Shown in pieces: positions 56,347-64,000 of a stretch of DNA of 64,000 nt. This stretch comes from Oscillatoria nigro-viridis PCC 7112. GTDB lineage: Bacteria > Cyanobacteriota > Cyanobacteriia > Cyanobacteriales > Microcoleaceae. The stretch's first letter is position 1. Each line of letters starts with the position of its first letter. The stretch lies in NCBI RefSeq assembly GCF_000317475.1, contig NC_019729.1:3548501-3612500 (forward strand), in the 5' to 3' direction. The translations under genes and the position numbers were made by a program. A model generated the notes under the pieces. The model did no database searches. It saw only the letters and a program-made list of their open reading frames with translations, and was not told the origin of the DNA.

Positions 56347-57051
56347 ATGAGCAGCCTTATATCGGTGCAAACGCTAATTGAATATATAGAAGCTTTGCCA
56401 GCCCAAGAGCAAACTTTACTATTTGAGGAGCTTTTCAGGCGAAACATAATCAAGCAGCGTCAGGAAAACATCGATTCTTCTACAGTCAAGGTAGCTGGTG
56501 AGTCGGCGAGCGGGCAAGCACTAGAAAAGTTTCCAAACACGGCCAAACTTTATGACGCGCTTCGCAAAGCAGACCCGATTATCATTGGAGAAAGAGAAAG
56601 GCCGCGCCAGGAAAACACCAAGCAGACAGTCAAGACAAAAACACTCTTAACAGGTAACGCTACCTGCGACATTCGCGCAGCCGATCGCACTAACTCTGGG
56701 GGCGACCTCGACAGCTCAACTGCTAACATAATCATTAAAAACGAATCAGACACAACAGTCAGTGCAGCGTTGCTGGGATGGCCCGAATGTAAAGCTTTTG
56801 GCGAGACGCGATCGCAAGCACTGCAAAACCTTCACGATTTAGTAAATGCCCAGCTAGCCGAAGCAGAAATCGTCTCTGTCAAATTCACGAATAGTCGATC
56901 GAACAATCCTTGGGTGAGGTTAGCTGGTAAGTATGAAAACGATCCGTATTACGATGAGGTATTGGCGCACATAGAAGAATCTCGCCGCGAACTCGATGCA
57001 GAAACCGAAGCTTATTACAGTCAAATTGACGCTGCGGTTGAGACCCAATGA
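56347..57051 (+). CDS. HicB-like antitoxin of a PIN toxin pair
   Basis: The 234-residue protein opens MSSLISVQTLIEYIEALPAQ, a helical start common in cyanobacterial antitoxins. It contains a HicB-like stretch at about residues 135-180 (TTVSAALLGWPECKAFGETR, SQALQNLHDLVNAQLAEAE) and an acidic C terminus. The next gene begins at its stop codon (overlap ATGA). The middle (about 45-125) is Ser/Thr/Lys-rich with no motif. The fusion of these parts is longer than usual antitoxins. Confidence 0.75.
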   Translation: MSSLISVQTLIEYIEALPAQEQTLLFEELFRRNIIKQRQENIDSSTVKVAGESASGQALEKFPNTAKLYDALRKADPIIIGERERPRQENTKQTVKTKTLLTGNATCDIRAADRTNSGGDLDSSTANIIIKNESDTTVSAALLGWPECKAFGETRSQALQNLHDLVNAQLAEAEIVSVKFTNSRSNNPWVRLAGKYENDPYYDEVLAHIEESRRELDAETEAYYSQIDAAVETQ

Positions 57052-57479
57052 GCCAATACATAATTGATACGGATTGTTTCTCCCTTTGGCAACAGAATCA
57101 TCCAATGATGGTGCAGCGGGTCGAGGTTAACGCAGAAAACCTTGCTGTAACTATCGTAACCGTAGAGGAAGTAATTCGCGGCTGGTTCAATGTTATCAAC
57201 CAGGCTTCGGCACCTTCGCAAGCGGACAAATTAGTATGGGGTTACACCAGGTTATGGGATACATTAGATGATTTCAAAAATCTCAACATTCTGAAATTTG
57301 ACCAGAATGCTTCCACTATTTACACTGCGTTCCATCGTCAAATAAGACGAATCGGCACCCGAGATTTGCGGATTGCTGCTATTGTACTTGCTAATAATGC
57401 TATCCTCGTTACGCGCAACCACCGACATTTTTCGCAAGTGCCTGGTTTAGTGCAGGAAGACTGGACAATTCAACCTTAA
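57048..57479 (+). CDS. VapC-like PIN-domain ribonuclease toxin
   Basis: The 143-residue protein has the PIN pattern: first Asp in YIIDTDCFSLW, the conserved Glu in VTIVTVEEVIRGW, and TRDLRIAAIVLANNAILVTRN with the second Asp, ending with the strand NHRHFSQVPGL. These acidic residues hold Mg2+ for RNA cleavage. It overlaps the antitoxin by four bases, so the pair is translated together. Both genes lie within 65-bp direct repeats, pointing to acquisition as a unit. Confidence 0.88.
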   Translation: MSQYIIDTDCFSLWQQNHPMMVQRVEVNAENLAVTIVTVEEVIRGWFNVINQASAPSQADKLVWGYTRLWDTLDDFKNLNILKFDQNASTIYTAFHRQIRRIGTRDLRIAAIVLANNAILVTRNHRHFSQVPGLVQEDWTIQP

Positions 57480-57589
57480 AAGCAAGCGCGATCGCTAATC
57501 GTAAGGTGCGTCGCTCCCGAAAATTTGGTGATAATTTGAAGCTATTCGATGCGACGCACCCTACAGTTAAAAGCCGATTTATTCTTCTT

Positions 57590-57654
57590 ATATGACGGCA
57601 CGGATTCCCATTATTTAATAATACGTCAAGTAGCCACAAAAAGCAAGGGGCGAG
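57590..57654 (+). repeat. 65-bp direct repeat, right copy
   Basis: The second copy of the repeat at 56183, same orientation, 111 bases past the toxin stop. After it comes the stop of the minus-strand binding-protein gene. Confidence 0.9.
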
Positions 57655-57689
57655 CAGAAAAAAAATCCCGCCCCAGCTTCAATAAAAAA

Positions 57690-58973
57690 CTACCTTTGAT
57701 CCCAAGCCACAGCCGCATCAGCTACAGCTTGTTCCACAGATTTCTCATCCAACATTGCCGCTTGCAAATTGTCATAAATCGCTTTTTGCAACTTCTTAAC
57801 ATCCTTGAGAGGCGGAATCAATAGCTCGGCGGAACTCAACCCAGAAGCACTAATAACCCGAGCTCGATCGGCAGCAGGAGCATCAGCAGGAACACTCTTA
57901 AAATAACCGTCCTGCAAAGCCTCAACCGTAGAAGGCAAAACATTAGCAGCCTTAGCAAAAGCCAACTGATTTTGAGAATTAGTCACGTACAGAGCAAACT
58001 TGACAGCATCATCAGGGCGCTTGCTGTCGCGGGGCACAACCAAATTCATCACCGCCACAGTCTTCTTGCCGGTTTCCCCCGTAATTTGAGGCGCAGCAGC
58101 CGAAACAGCACCAATACTCGGAGCATTCTCAGAAATCGCCTTCAAAAACTGAGGCCCCGAAGCTAACAAAGTAGTTTCTCCAGCTTGATAAAGCTCGATC
58201 GCCCTGCGATGTCCCTGCACCAAAACATCCTGCGGCAAAAGTCCGTCTTTGTACAAATCTACCCAATACTGAAAAACAGCTTTCCCCTTAGCTGTATTAA
58301 AAGCAGCCTTGCCTTTAGCGTCAACCAAAGGCACACCCATCTGCACGAAAGATTGCAAAACTTCCGCCGAATCTTCCGGCACAAACGTCACAAAAAAAGC
58401 AAACTTACCAGTCTTCTCCTTCACCTGCTTGGCAACAGTTGCCAACTCGGCATAAGTAGCAGGAGGCTTAGCAATTCCAGCCTTCTTCAACAACTCCGTA
58501 TTGTAAATTGTCACCCCAGTCGTGAGATACCAAGGAATGCCAAAACTCTTGCCGTCGAGTACACTAGCTTTCCAGATATTTGGGAGATAGAGCGATCGAA
58601 CTTGCTGCGGAATCCGAGAATCCAAATCCAGCCAAGCATTGCGTCCCGCCAACAGCGCAGCAAAATCGGGATTCAGGTTCACCACATCCGGCGCATTTTT
58701 CGCCGAAACCGCCCCCAAAATCTTGCTTTCCATAGCCGACCAAGGAACGTCCACCCAACGCACCTTCACCCCCGGATTTTGGGCTTCAAAACCGGCGATC
58801 GTCTTGTTGAAATACTCAGTAAACTGAGGTTGAAGCTGCATAGTCCAGAACTCGATTTCCTGCGTATTATTTGCCTGGGAATTAACAGCCGGCTTGCTGC
58901 AACTGACCACCGCAGCCAGCAGCAGCCCCACCAGCCCAAAAACAGCAAACAGTTGCCAAGATTTACGTTTCAT
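57690..58973 (-). CDS. ABC transporter sugar-binding lipoprotein (family 1 solute-binding)
   Basis: The 427-residue protein has a lipoprotein signal (LFAVFGLVGLLLAAVVSCSK, lipobox AVVSC with the lipidated Cys at about 26). The mature part has the family-1 binding fold: EIEFWTMQLQPQFTEYFNKT, WVDVPWSAMESKI, PDVVNLNPDFAALLAGRNAW and FGIPWYLTTGVTIYN. It probably captures an oligosaccharide or polyol for an ABC importer. No permease or ATPase gene lies in the window. Confidence 0.9.
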   Translation of the reverse strand: MKRKSWQLFAVFGLVGLLLAAVVSCSKPAVNSQANNTQEIEFWTMQLQPQFTEYFNKTIAGFEAQNPGVKVRWVDVPWSAMESKILGAVSAKNAPDVVNLNPDFAALLAGRNAWLDLDSRIPQQVRSLYLPNIWKASVLDGKSFGIPWYLTTGVTIYNTELLKKAGIAKPPATYAELATVAKQVKEKTGKFAFFVTFVPEDSAEVLQSFVQMGVPLVDAKGKAAFNTAKGKAVFQYWVDLYKDGLLPQDVLVQGHRRAIELYQAGETTLLASGPQFLKAISENAPSIGAVSAAAPQITGETGKKTVAVMNLVVPRDSKRPDDAVKFALYVTNSQNQLAFAKAANVLPSTVEALQDGYFKSVPADAPAADRARVISASGLSSAELLIPPLKDVKKLQKAIYDNLQAAMLDEKSVEQAVADAAVAWDQR

Positions 58974-59379
58974 AGAATAAAATTTGAGAGTTATCGGAAC
59001 CGTCAGACAAAAAAGCGTGAAGCGAAGCTATCCCGTAGGGAATCGCCCGAATCAAGCGCTTACGAGTCAGTAACAGAGTTTTCTACCTGGACACGGCGAG
59101 CGAGATAGTCTGTTTTTGTGCAGAATCGGCAGGTTTTCGGTCGATCGAGCTGGAATTTATTGACATTCGCAGCAGAATAGCTATTGTCAAGTAAATTGGA
59201 TAGCATAAAATCGGAACTAGCGATCGCGCAACACAGACGGATCTGCGTAGATACGGCGGGATACCGAGATTACAGCACTCTTGCTGCAGTTGGAAACCAA
59301 CCCTCCAACACGCCTGCACGCTGAATCAGGCTGGCCAACTACAAAAGAAAAAAATAGCAATTATCGGCGACCCAATCAC
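58974..59379. other. Divergent intergenic region, no gene
   Basis: About 400 bases without supported coding sequence. It includes gcgaagctatcccgtaggga (59021-59040), a REP-like segment, and should hold the promoters of the binding protein and pilM. Confidence 0.4.
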
Positions 59380-60474
59380 ATGGTTAACTTTTTCAAAGGT
59401 CTACTTTCCCAACGCCAGCCAGGAATCGGGCTCGAAATAGCCCCAGACCGCATCAACATCATTCAGCTCGAAAAGAAAGGTCAGGCATTAAAATTAGGCA
59501 TCCTAGCCTCAACAGAAGTTCCAGAAGACTACATACAAGAAGGACAAATAGTCGATCCGCCGGGAATGGCAGAACTAATACGTACCGTCCTCGCCGAGAA
59601 CAAAATCAAAGCCAAGCGAGTAGCCACAGCCATTCCCGGCCGCGAAGCCGTCATCCGCCTCATCCCAGTTCCCGCAGAGCTCAACGAAGAAGAACTGCGG
59701 GATTACATGAACGCAGAAGCAGGACTGTACTTGCCATTTCCCAGAGAAGACGCCGACGTAGACTATCAAAAAATAGGCCTATTTGTAGATGACGACGGAG
59801 TAGAAAAAGTGCAAGTCGTGTTAGTAGCAACCCGCAGAGAAGTTACCGACACATACATCGAAACCTTCAAAGAAGCCGGACTGGTTATAGACGTACTAGA
59901 AGTAACCAGCTTTGCCCTAATCCGCACCCTCAAAGACCAACTGCAACAATTTTCCTCCCAAGAAGCCGCAGTTCTCACCGCCATAGAATTTGACAGCACC
60001 GAGTTAGCTATAGTAGTGGACGGCATACCTCAGTTCAACCGTACCATCCCGATCGGCACCTACCAAATCCAGACCGCCCTCAACCAAGCCATGAACCTGC
60101 CGCCAACCAGAGACACCAGCGAACTGCAAGGCATGACCCTGCCAGTCACAGATACAATGGGCGCATCGGGAGACGCCAATCCCGGCACAAATGCGATGAT
60201 CAAAGTCTTGGGAGAACTAGCAGACGAACTGCGCCGCTCAGTAGACTTTTACCTCAACCAGAGTGAAGAACTCGAAGTAGCGCAACTGCTGCTAGCAGGG
60301 CCGGGAGCTGCGATCGGCAAACTAGACGAATTTTTTATGCAAAGATTAAGCTTGCCCGCATCTCAAGTCGATCCCATCGAAACCCTAGGACTCGAAATCA
60401 GCCAAGAAATTACCCCAGAACAGCGAGCAGGTTTAGGAGTCGCCCTAGGTTTAGGACTAAGGGAGGTTATGTGA
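59380..60474 (+). CDS. pilM: Type IV pilus assembly protein PilM
   Basis: The 364-residue actin-like ATPase starts MVNFFKGLLSQ and carries the ATPase fold blocks GIGLEIAPDRINIIQLEKKG, RVATAIPGREAVIRLIPVPA and AVLTAIEFDSTELAIVVDGI. It sits on the cytoplasmic face and binds the N-terminal tail of PilN. ATG 59380 gives the family N terminus; the longer frame from 59281 has none. pilN follows after an unusually long gap of 413 bases, filled with an STRR tract. Confidence 0.92.
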   Translation: MVNFFKGLLSQRQPGIGLEIAPDRINIIQLEKKGQALKLGILASTEVPEDYIQEGQIVDPPGMAELIRTVLAENKIKAKRVATAIPGREAVIRLIPVPAELNEEELRDYMNAEAGLYLPFPREDADVDYQKIGLFVDDDGVEKVQVVLVATRREVTDTYIETFKEAGLVIDVLEVTSFALIRTLKDQLQQFSSQEAAVLTAIEFDSTELAIVVDGIPQFNRTIPIGTYQIQTALNQAMNLPPTRDTSELQGMTLPVTDTMGASGDANPGTNAMIKVLGELADELRRSVDFYLNQSEELEVAQLLLAGPGAAIGKLDEFFMQRLSLPASQVDPIETLGLEISQEITPEQRAGLGVALGLGLREVM

Positions 60475-60529
60475 CCTAACAGTTTTAGATGAGAGAAAAA
60501 CCGATTTGAGAATTTTAGGTAAAAACCCC

Positions 60530-60865
60530 TGCCAAAAGAAGAAGGCAGAAAGCAGAAGGTAGAATATTGGAGTTAGAAGGTAGAAGGTAAAAGGTAGAAT
60601 ATATCAGAGGTAGAAGCAGCCCCTTCCTTCAGTAGAAGGCAGAAATTTGTTTCTTTCTTCCCTAAATAAATCCTTCACTTGTACCAGCAATCTTGGGTTC
60701 TGTCTAAAATCTAAAATTTCAAATTTAAATCTATAGCAACAGCCAAGACTGTTAGGACATTCTTAATTGCTGAAACATAAGCGGTAGATCGCTTTTTCCT
60801 TCTACCTTCTACCTTCTACATTGTGCCTTCTACCTTCTACCTTGTGCCTTCTGCCTTCTTCCTTC
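60530..60865. repeat. STRR-like tracts in the pilM-pilN gap
   Basis: Two opposite-sense tracts: agaaggcag/agaaggtag heptamers at about 60537-60650, and ccttcta/ccttctg at about 60795-60867. They are complementary in sense, so the transcript could fold into a long hairpin between pilM and pilN. No coding frame of note between them. Confidence 0.85.
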
Positions 60866-60887
60866 TGCTATAAAATCGAGTGAAGCC

Positions 60888-61796
60888 ATGTACAGCCTAG
60901 ATATTAATTTTCTCAACGACCGTCCCGACTACAAACCAGTCACAGTAACCAAAAGCTCAGCTAAAAAAAGTTCCGGCGGAGCAAAAGACCAACTGCCCAT
61001 ATATGGGGCAGTGCTGTTTGCCTTTGGCATCAACGCCGCAGTCCTGGGCGCCTGGTGGTGGGCGACTCACGAAAATACCAACTTGGCGACAGAACAAGCA
61101 GCCATCGACCAAGAACTTGCCAAGTTAAACAGTCAAGCCAGCACCATCAAAGCCATCAACGCCGAAACCGACCAAGTTACAGCCGAATACAAAGCATTAG
61201 CTGGAGTATTCGACCAAATTAAACCTTGGTCGGCGATGCTGCAAGACCTCAGTGCCCGTACTCCGGCGGGAGTGCAAATTGGCAAAATCGAGCAAATCGA
61301 ACCCAGTCCATCCCCCGTTGCAGCAGCACCCCCTCCCCCCGCAGCCACCCCCGCAGCCAGCCCGTCCCCAGGGGCGAGTCCGTCTCCAGCAGCTAGCCCC
61401 ACCCCGGCGGCGGCTCCCCCGCCCGCCGTCCCGCAGCAGGCATCAAAAGTACAAATTTCAGGGATAGCCAGTACCTTTGCTCAAGTTAACGACTTTATGT
61501 TGCTAGTCCAGCGCTCTCCTTTCTTCCTTAACACCGATACCAAACTGATAGCGGCCACATTAAAAAACAACCCCGCACAATTACAAGTACGCAACCAAAA
61601 CGCAGCACCCGCAGAACTTCCCAAACTGCGACCGGTGGTGGAATATAAAATTGAAACGACGCTCAGCCCGACGGGGGCCTCCGAGTTGCTCCCCGAGCTC
61701 CGCAGCAAGCAAGCAGACGGGCTCGCAATACGGATAGAAACACTTCAAGAAAAAGGAGTGCTAGAACCACAAAAACCAGAGGTGAAAAAACAATGA
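60888..61796 (+). CDS. pilN: Type IV pilus inner-membrane protein PilN
   Basis: The 302-residue protein starts MYSLDINFLNDRPDY, the conserved PilN N terminus that PilM binds, and has one membrane segment at about 42-62 (YGAVLFAFGINAAVLGAWWW). A periplasmic coiled coil is followed by an unusual Pro/Ala/Ser-rich linker (about 145-185) before the ferredoxin-like part. It overlaps pilO by four bases (ATGA). Confidence 0.92.
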   Translation: MYSLDINFLNDRPDYKPVTVTKSSAKKSSGGAKDQLPIYGAVLFAFGINAAVLGAWWWATHENTNLATEQAAIDQELAKLNSQASTIKAINAETDQVTAEYKALAGVFDQIKPWSAMLQDLSARTPAGVQIGKIEQIEPSPSPVAAAPPPPAATPAASPSPGASPSPAASPTPAAAPPPAVPQQASKVQISGIASTFAQVNDFMLLVQRSPFFLNTDTKLIAATLKNNPAQLQVRNQNAAPAELPKLRPVVEYKIETTLSPTGASELLPELRSKQADGLAIRIETLQEKGVLEPQKPEVKKQ

Positions 61797-62593
61797 CAGC
61801 AAATCAGTTTATTCCCAGCGGCGCACAAGCAGAAGAGACAGGGGGTCAGGAAATATTCGGCATTAAGCTGACACCCCAAGTCCAAGCAATCGGCATCGCG
61901 GTTCTCGGCCTCCTCATTGCCGGCGGCCTCGGCTACCAGTTCGTATTCCCCGAATTCCAAAAAAAGGGCGACTTCGAGCAAAAACTTAGCGAAAGCAAGC
62001 AAACGCAAGTGCAATTGCAAACTCAAATTCAAAAAAAGGCAGAAGCAGAAGCAAAGCAAGAAGAAGCAAAACAGCGCCGGGCCAACGTGACGGCAATGTT
62101 TGCCAGCGACGCCAGCGCCAACACGCTTTTGCTTGACATGACCCAACTCGTTAATAGAATCAACGCGGGCGTGCAAGGAGATGACCTCAAGGCTAAAATT
62201 ACCAAATTTGAGCCGGATATGCCCCCAGCAGCAGCCACCGCCGCGCCGGGAGCTCCAGACCCTGATATTCTGGCAGATACATCCTTCGGGCCGTCCCTGG
62301 CTGGCAAGCTCAGACGCAAAAAATTTAAGGTAGAGTTTGAAGGCACTTTCGCTCAAACCCGCAATTTTATGCGTAACTTGGAGTTGATGCAGTCGCTGTT
62401 GGTAGTTAGGAATTTGAAATCTGAATTGCTAGCATCAAATCAGCCAATAGAAGTGGATTTTGTGAAAGGGAAAATAGTCCCTGTGGCTCAGCCGCAAACT
62501 AAAATTAAAACTGCTTTTGACTTGCACGCCCTGCTGCCGTTAAAGCAAGAAGAAAAACCGCCAACTCCGGCTCCGAGTCCTGGTGCTAAGTAG
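61793..62593 (+). CDS. pilO: Type IV pilus inner-membrane protein PilO
   Basis: The 266-residue protein has one membrane segment (about 31-55: AIGIAVLGLLIAGGLGYQFV), a coiled coil (FEQKLSESKQTQVQLQTQIQ) and a small periplasmic domain with KKFKVEFEGTFAQTRNFMRN, as in PilO. Translationally coupled to pilN. It ends in a Pro-rich tail. Confidence 0.92.
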   Translation: MTANQFIPSGAQAEETGGQEIFGIKLTPQVQAIGIAVLGLLIAGGLGYQFVFPEFQKKGDFEQKLSESKQTQVQLQTQIQKKAEAEAKQEEAKQRRANVTAMFASDASANTLLLDMTQLVNRINAGVQGDDLKAKITKFEPDMPPAAATAAPGAPDPDILADTSFGPSLAGKLRRKKFKVEFEGTFAQTRNFMRNLELMQSLLVVRNLKSELLASNQPIEVDFVKGKIVPVAQPQTKIKTAFDLHALLPLKQEEKPPTPAPSPGAK

Positions 62594-62973
62594 CGGTAGT
62601 TTGGCGGATAGATATTAGCTATTGTTGCCAAGTCGCTCTTTCACAAGAAAGGAGAAGTCAGAAGGTTGAAATTGGATGATTGAAGGTAGAAGTCAAAAAT
62701 TTATGAATGCCACAAAAATATTATTGTAGAGGGCAATCAAAAATTGGCTCTTCAACCTAATTTCTTCTAATACCAGTTTCAAAAAAAATTAATGGAACTG
62801 TAGGATAGTTTCTAACCCTGATGTCGTCAGTTATTCCCAATCGAGAATCGCCAATCGAAAAGGACATAACTTCTCCTTTCAAACAGACTCGAAGCGAGAA
62901 TCTTTCAGTCAGTTTAGCAGCGAGCGACAAAAGACTGCGAACAACAAATACAAATTGTAGTTGAGGAGAGAAC
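62594..62973. other. Intergenic region upstream of pilQ, no gene
   Basis: A 380-base gap without supported coding frame. It contains an inverted-looking aatcgagaatcgccaatcga and the strong ribosome-binding site gaggagag (62962-62969) in front of pilQ. The gap is long for a pil operon, so pilQ may have its own promoter. Confidence 0.5.
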
Positions 62974-64000
62974 GTGAAACAGCATCTACGGTTAAGTGGA
63001 GGACTCTTATGCAGCGTTGCAGGAGTTCTGATCGCCCAAGCCCCCGTCTTGGCAGGGCCGACTCAAGTCACAGGAGTGCAAGTAAGTCAAGGTAATAATG
63101 GCGTAAATATTGTCATGGCGACAGAAAAGGGCGATCGCCCGCAAGTTTTCGCCATCAATAACGGCAATACTTACCAAGCCACAATTATCAACACCCAGCT
63201 CCGCTTGCCACAAGGCAACAGCTTCCGTCAAGATAACCCCGCTCCGGGAATTTCTTCAGTAGAAATCAGCCAGGTAGAGGCTAACAGCATCCGCGTTGTG
63301 GTAGCCGGCACCAACGGAGTTCCCAACGGACAAATTGTTCCCGGACAAGGCCAAAGCATCGTCCTCAGCGTTGCCGGACAGGGCGGTACAGTACAGTCAG
63401 CCCAAACTGCACCGCCGCCGCCTCCGGGACTGCCGCTGAGCCAAACAGCTCCCCCGCCGGCTCCCCAAGTCCGCACCTCGCAAAACCCAGGCGTGCTGCT
63501 GCCAAATCCCGAAGTTACTATTACCAGGAACGATCGCCCCCCCCTCCCCAGCGAAATACAATCCCAGACAAATCAGGCGGCGCCTTTCCAACCGCGGGCA
63601 GTTGCTCCGCCGTTGGGAGATATCGCAGTGTCTAACATCGCCCCCGGCGTGGGAAATATTGAACTGAGTTCGGGAGAACGCATCCCCCGCTTGGTGCTGC
63701 GGGATGCCCCAGTCCGGGACGTTTTGGCTCTGCTGGCCCGCGCTGCGGGATTGAACATTGCTTTTACAGGCGGCGGGGCCCCTGCTCAACCCGGCCAGCC
63801 CGCAGTGCCCGGTCAGCCAGGAGCCTCCGGCTCAGATGAAGGGCCAAAGATTTCTTTGGACATCGAAAATGAGTCGGTACAAGATGTCTTTAATTACGTG
63901 CTGCGGCTCAGCGGGCTGCAAGCTAACCGCCAGGGGCGGACGATTTTTGTAGGGACTAGCTTGCCGATCGACTCGCGCAATATTATCATTCGGACTCTGC
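62974..64000 (+). CDS. pilQ: Type IV pilus secretin PilQ (3' truncated by window edge)
   Basis: The frame from GTG 62974 stays open to the window end (about 342 residues). Signal peptide: LSGGLLCSVAGVLIAQAPVLA less its last residues. An AMIN domain at about 28-125 (QVTGVQVSQGNNGVNIVMAT) binds peptidoglycan. A Pro-rich linker follows (about 130-235), then the secretin STN domain (LVLRDAPVRDVLALLARAAG) and the first N-domain (VQDVFNYVLRLSGL). It forms the outer-membrane pore of the type IV pilus. The start has GAGGAGAG four to five bases upstream. Confidence 0.92.
   Translation, partial: MKQHLRLSGGLLCSVAGVLIAQAPVLAGPTQVTGVQVSQGNNGVNIVMATEKGDRPQVFAINNGNTYQATIINTQLRLPQGNSFRQDNPAPGISSVEISQVEANSIRVVVAGTNGVPNGQIVPGQGQSIVLSVAGQGGTVQSAQTAPPPPPGLPLSQTAPPPAPQVRTSQNPGVLLPNPEVTITRNDRPPLPSEIQSQTNQAAPFQPRAVAPPLGDIAVSNIAPGVGNIELSSGERIPRLVLRDAPVRDVLALLARAAGLNIAFTGGGAPAQPGQPAVPGQPGASGSDEGPKISLDIENESVQDVFNYVLRLSGLQANRQGRTIFVGTSLPIDSRNIIIRTL

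Noticed and set aside
57480-57589. Possible third gene of the toxin-antitoxin segment
   Set aside because: Only short frames and a partial cgatgcgacgcaccctac repeat; nothing supported.

Overview
The window comes from a filamentous cyanobacterium, most likely of the Microcoleus/Oscillatoria type (inference). The evidence is a carboxysome shell protein (CcmP), a Ycf23/DUF561 protein, an SLH-OprB outer-membrane porin, a type IV pilus pilMNOQ cluster, very frequent HIP1-type gcgatcgc octamers, and many short tandem (STRR-like) and palindromic intergenic repeats. Gene order is mosaic: mostly single housekeeping genes, with accessory genes and repeats between them.

Layout. 1-6.6 kb: a truncated GAF/HD-GYP protein, an SLH porin, an Rrf2 regulator followed by cysteine synthase (a possible CymR-like pair), a candidate SRP RNA and a J-domain protein. 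6.7-12 kb: an MscS channel with a cyclic-nucleotide-binding domain, a tandem 6-pyruvoyl-tetrahydropterin-synthase-like protein and a membrane TPR protein. 12.3-20 kb: an accessory stretch around thiC, which carries a TPP riboswitch. It holds three Uma2/DUF820 proteins, a palindromic MITE-like element, a duplicated and interrupted copy of the thiC 3' end, and a cytosine methyltransferase with a probable restriction endonuclease. 20-25 kb: pyrE, a small secreted protein, a frameshifted TnpB (IS200/IS605-type) element, a pentapeptide-repeat protein, CcmP and a WGxxGxxG-motif protein. 25.6-31 kb: one 1,783-residue hybrid histidine kinase with about eight PAS and two GAF domains. 31-36.7 kb: a creatininase-family protein, Ycf23/DUF561, membrane and DUF218-like proteins, and dprA.

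36.9-46.2 kb is one 9.3-kb gene. It encodes a secreted modular protein of about 3,100 residues: DUF4347, FG-GAP repeats, Calx-beta domains, a Pro-Thr linker, a subtilisin-family protease, more FG-GAP repeats and C-terminal RTX repeats. Copies of an intergenic palindromic repeat are embedded in frame near its N terminus. 46.6-55.9 kb: a RelE-like toxin-antitoxin pair, cysQ, a JmjC-like cupin, a PfkB kinase, rsmI behind an 89-bp tandem duplication, a glycosyltransferase, an orphan M.HaeIII-like methyltransferase, folC and another Uma2 protein. 56.2-57.7 kb: a HicB-like/PIN toxin-antitoxin pair bracketed by 65-bp direct repeats. 57.7-64 kb: a sugar-binding lipoprotein, then pilM, pilN, pilO and the start of pilQ, which continues past the window.

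The main themes beyond single genes are (i) small non-autonomous repeats, with two copies of one MITE-like family, three palindrome families and heptamer STRR tracts, some of which have entered coding sequence; (ii) two accessory modules with duplication boundaries, one at the thiC 3' end and one around the PIN module; and (iii) DNA methylation from two unrelated C5 methyltransferases. No tRNA, rRNA, CRISPR array or prophage was recognised. Family names come from reading motifs, not from database searches.
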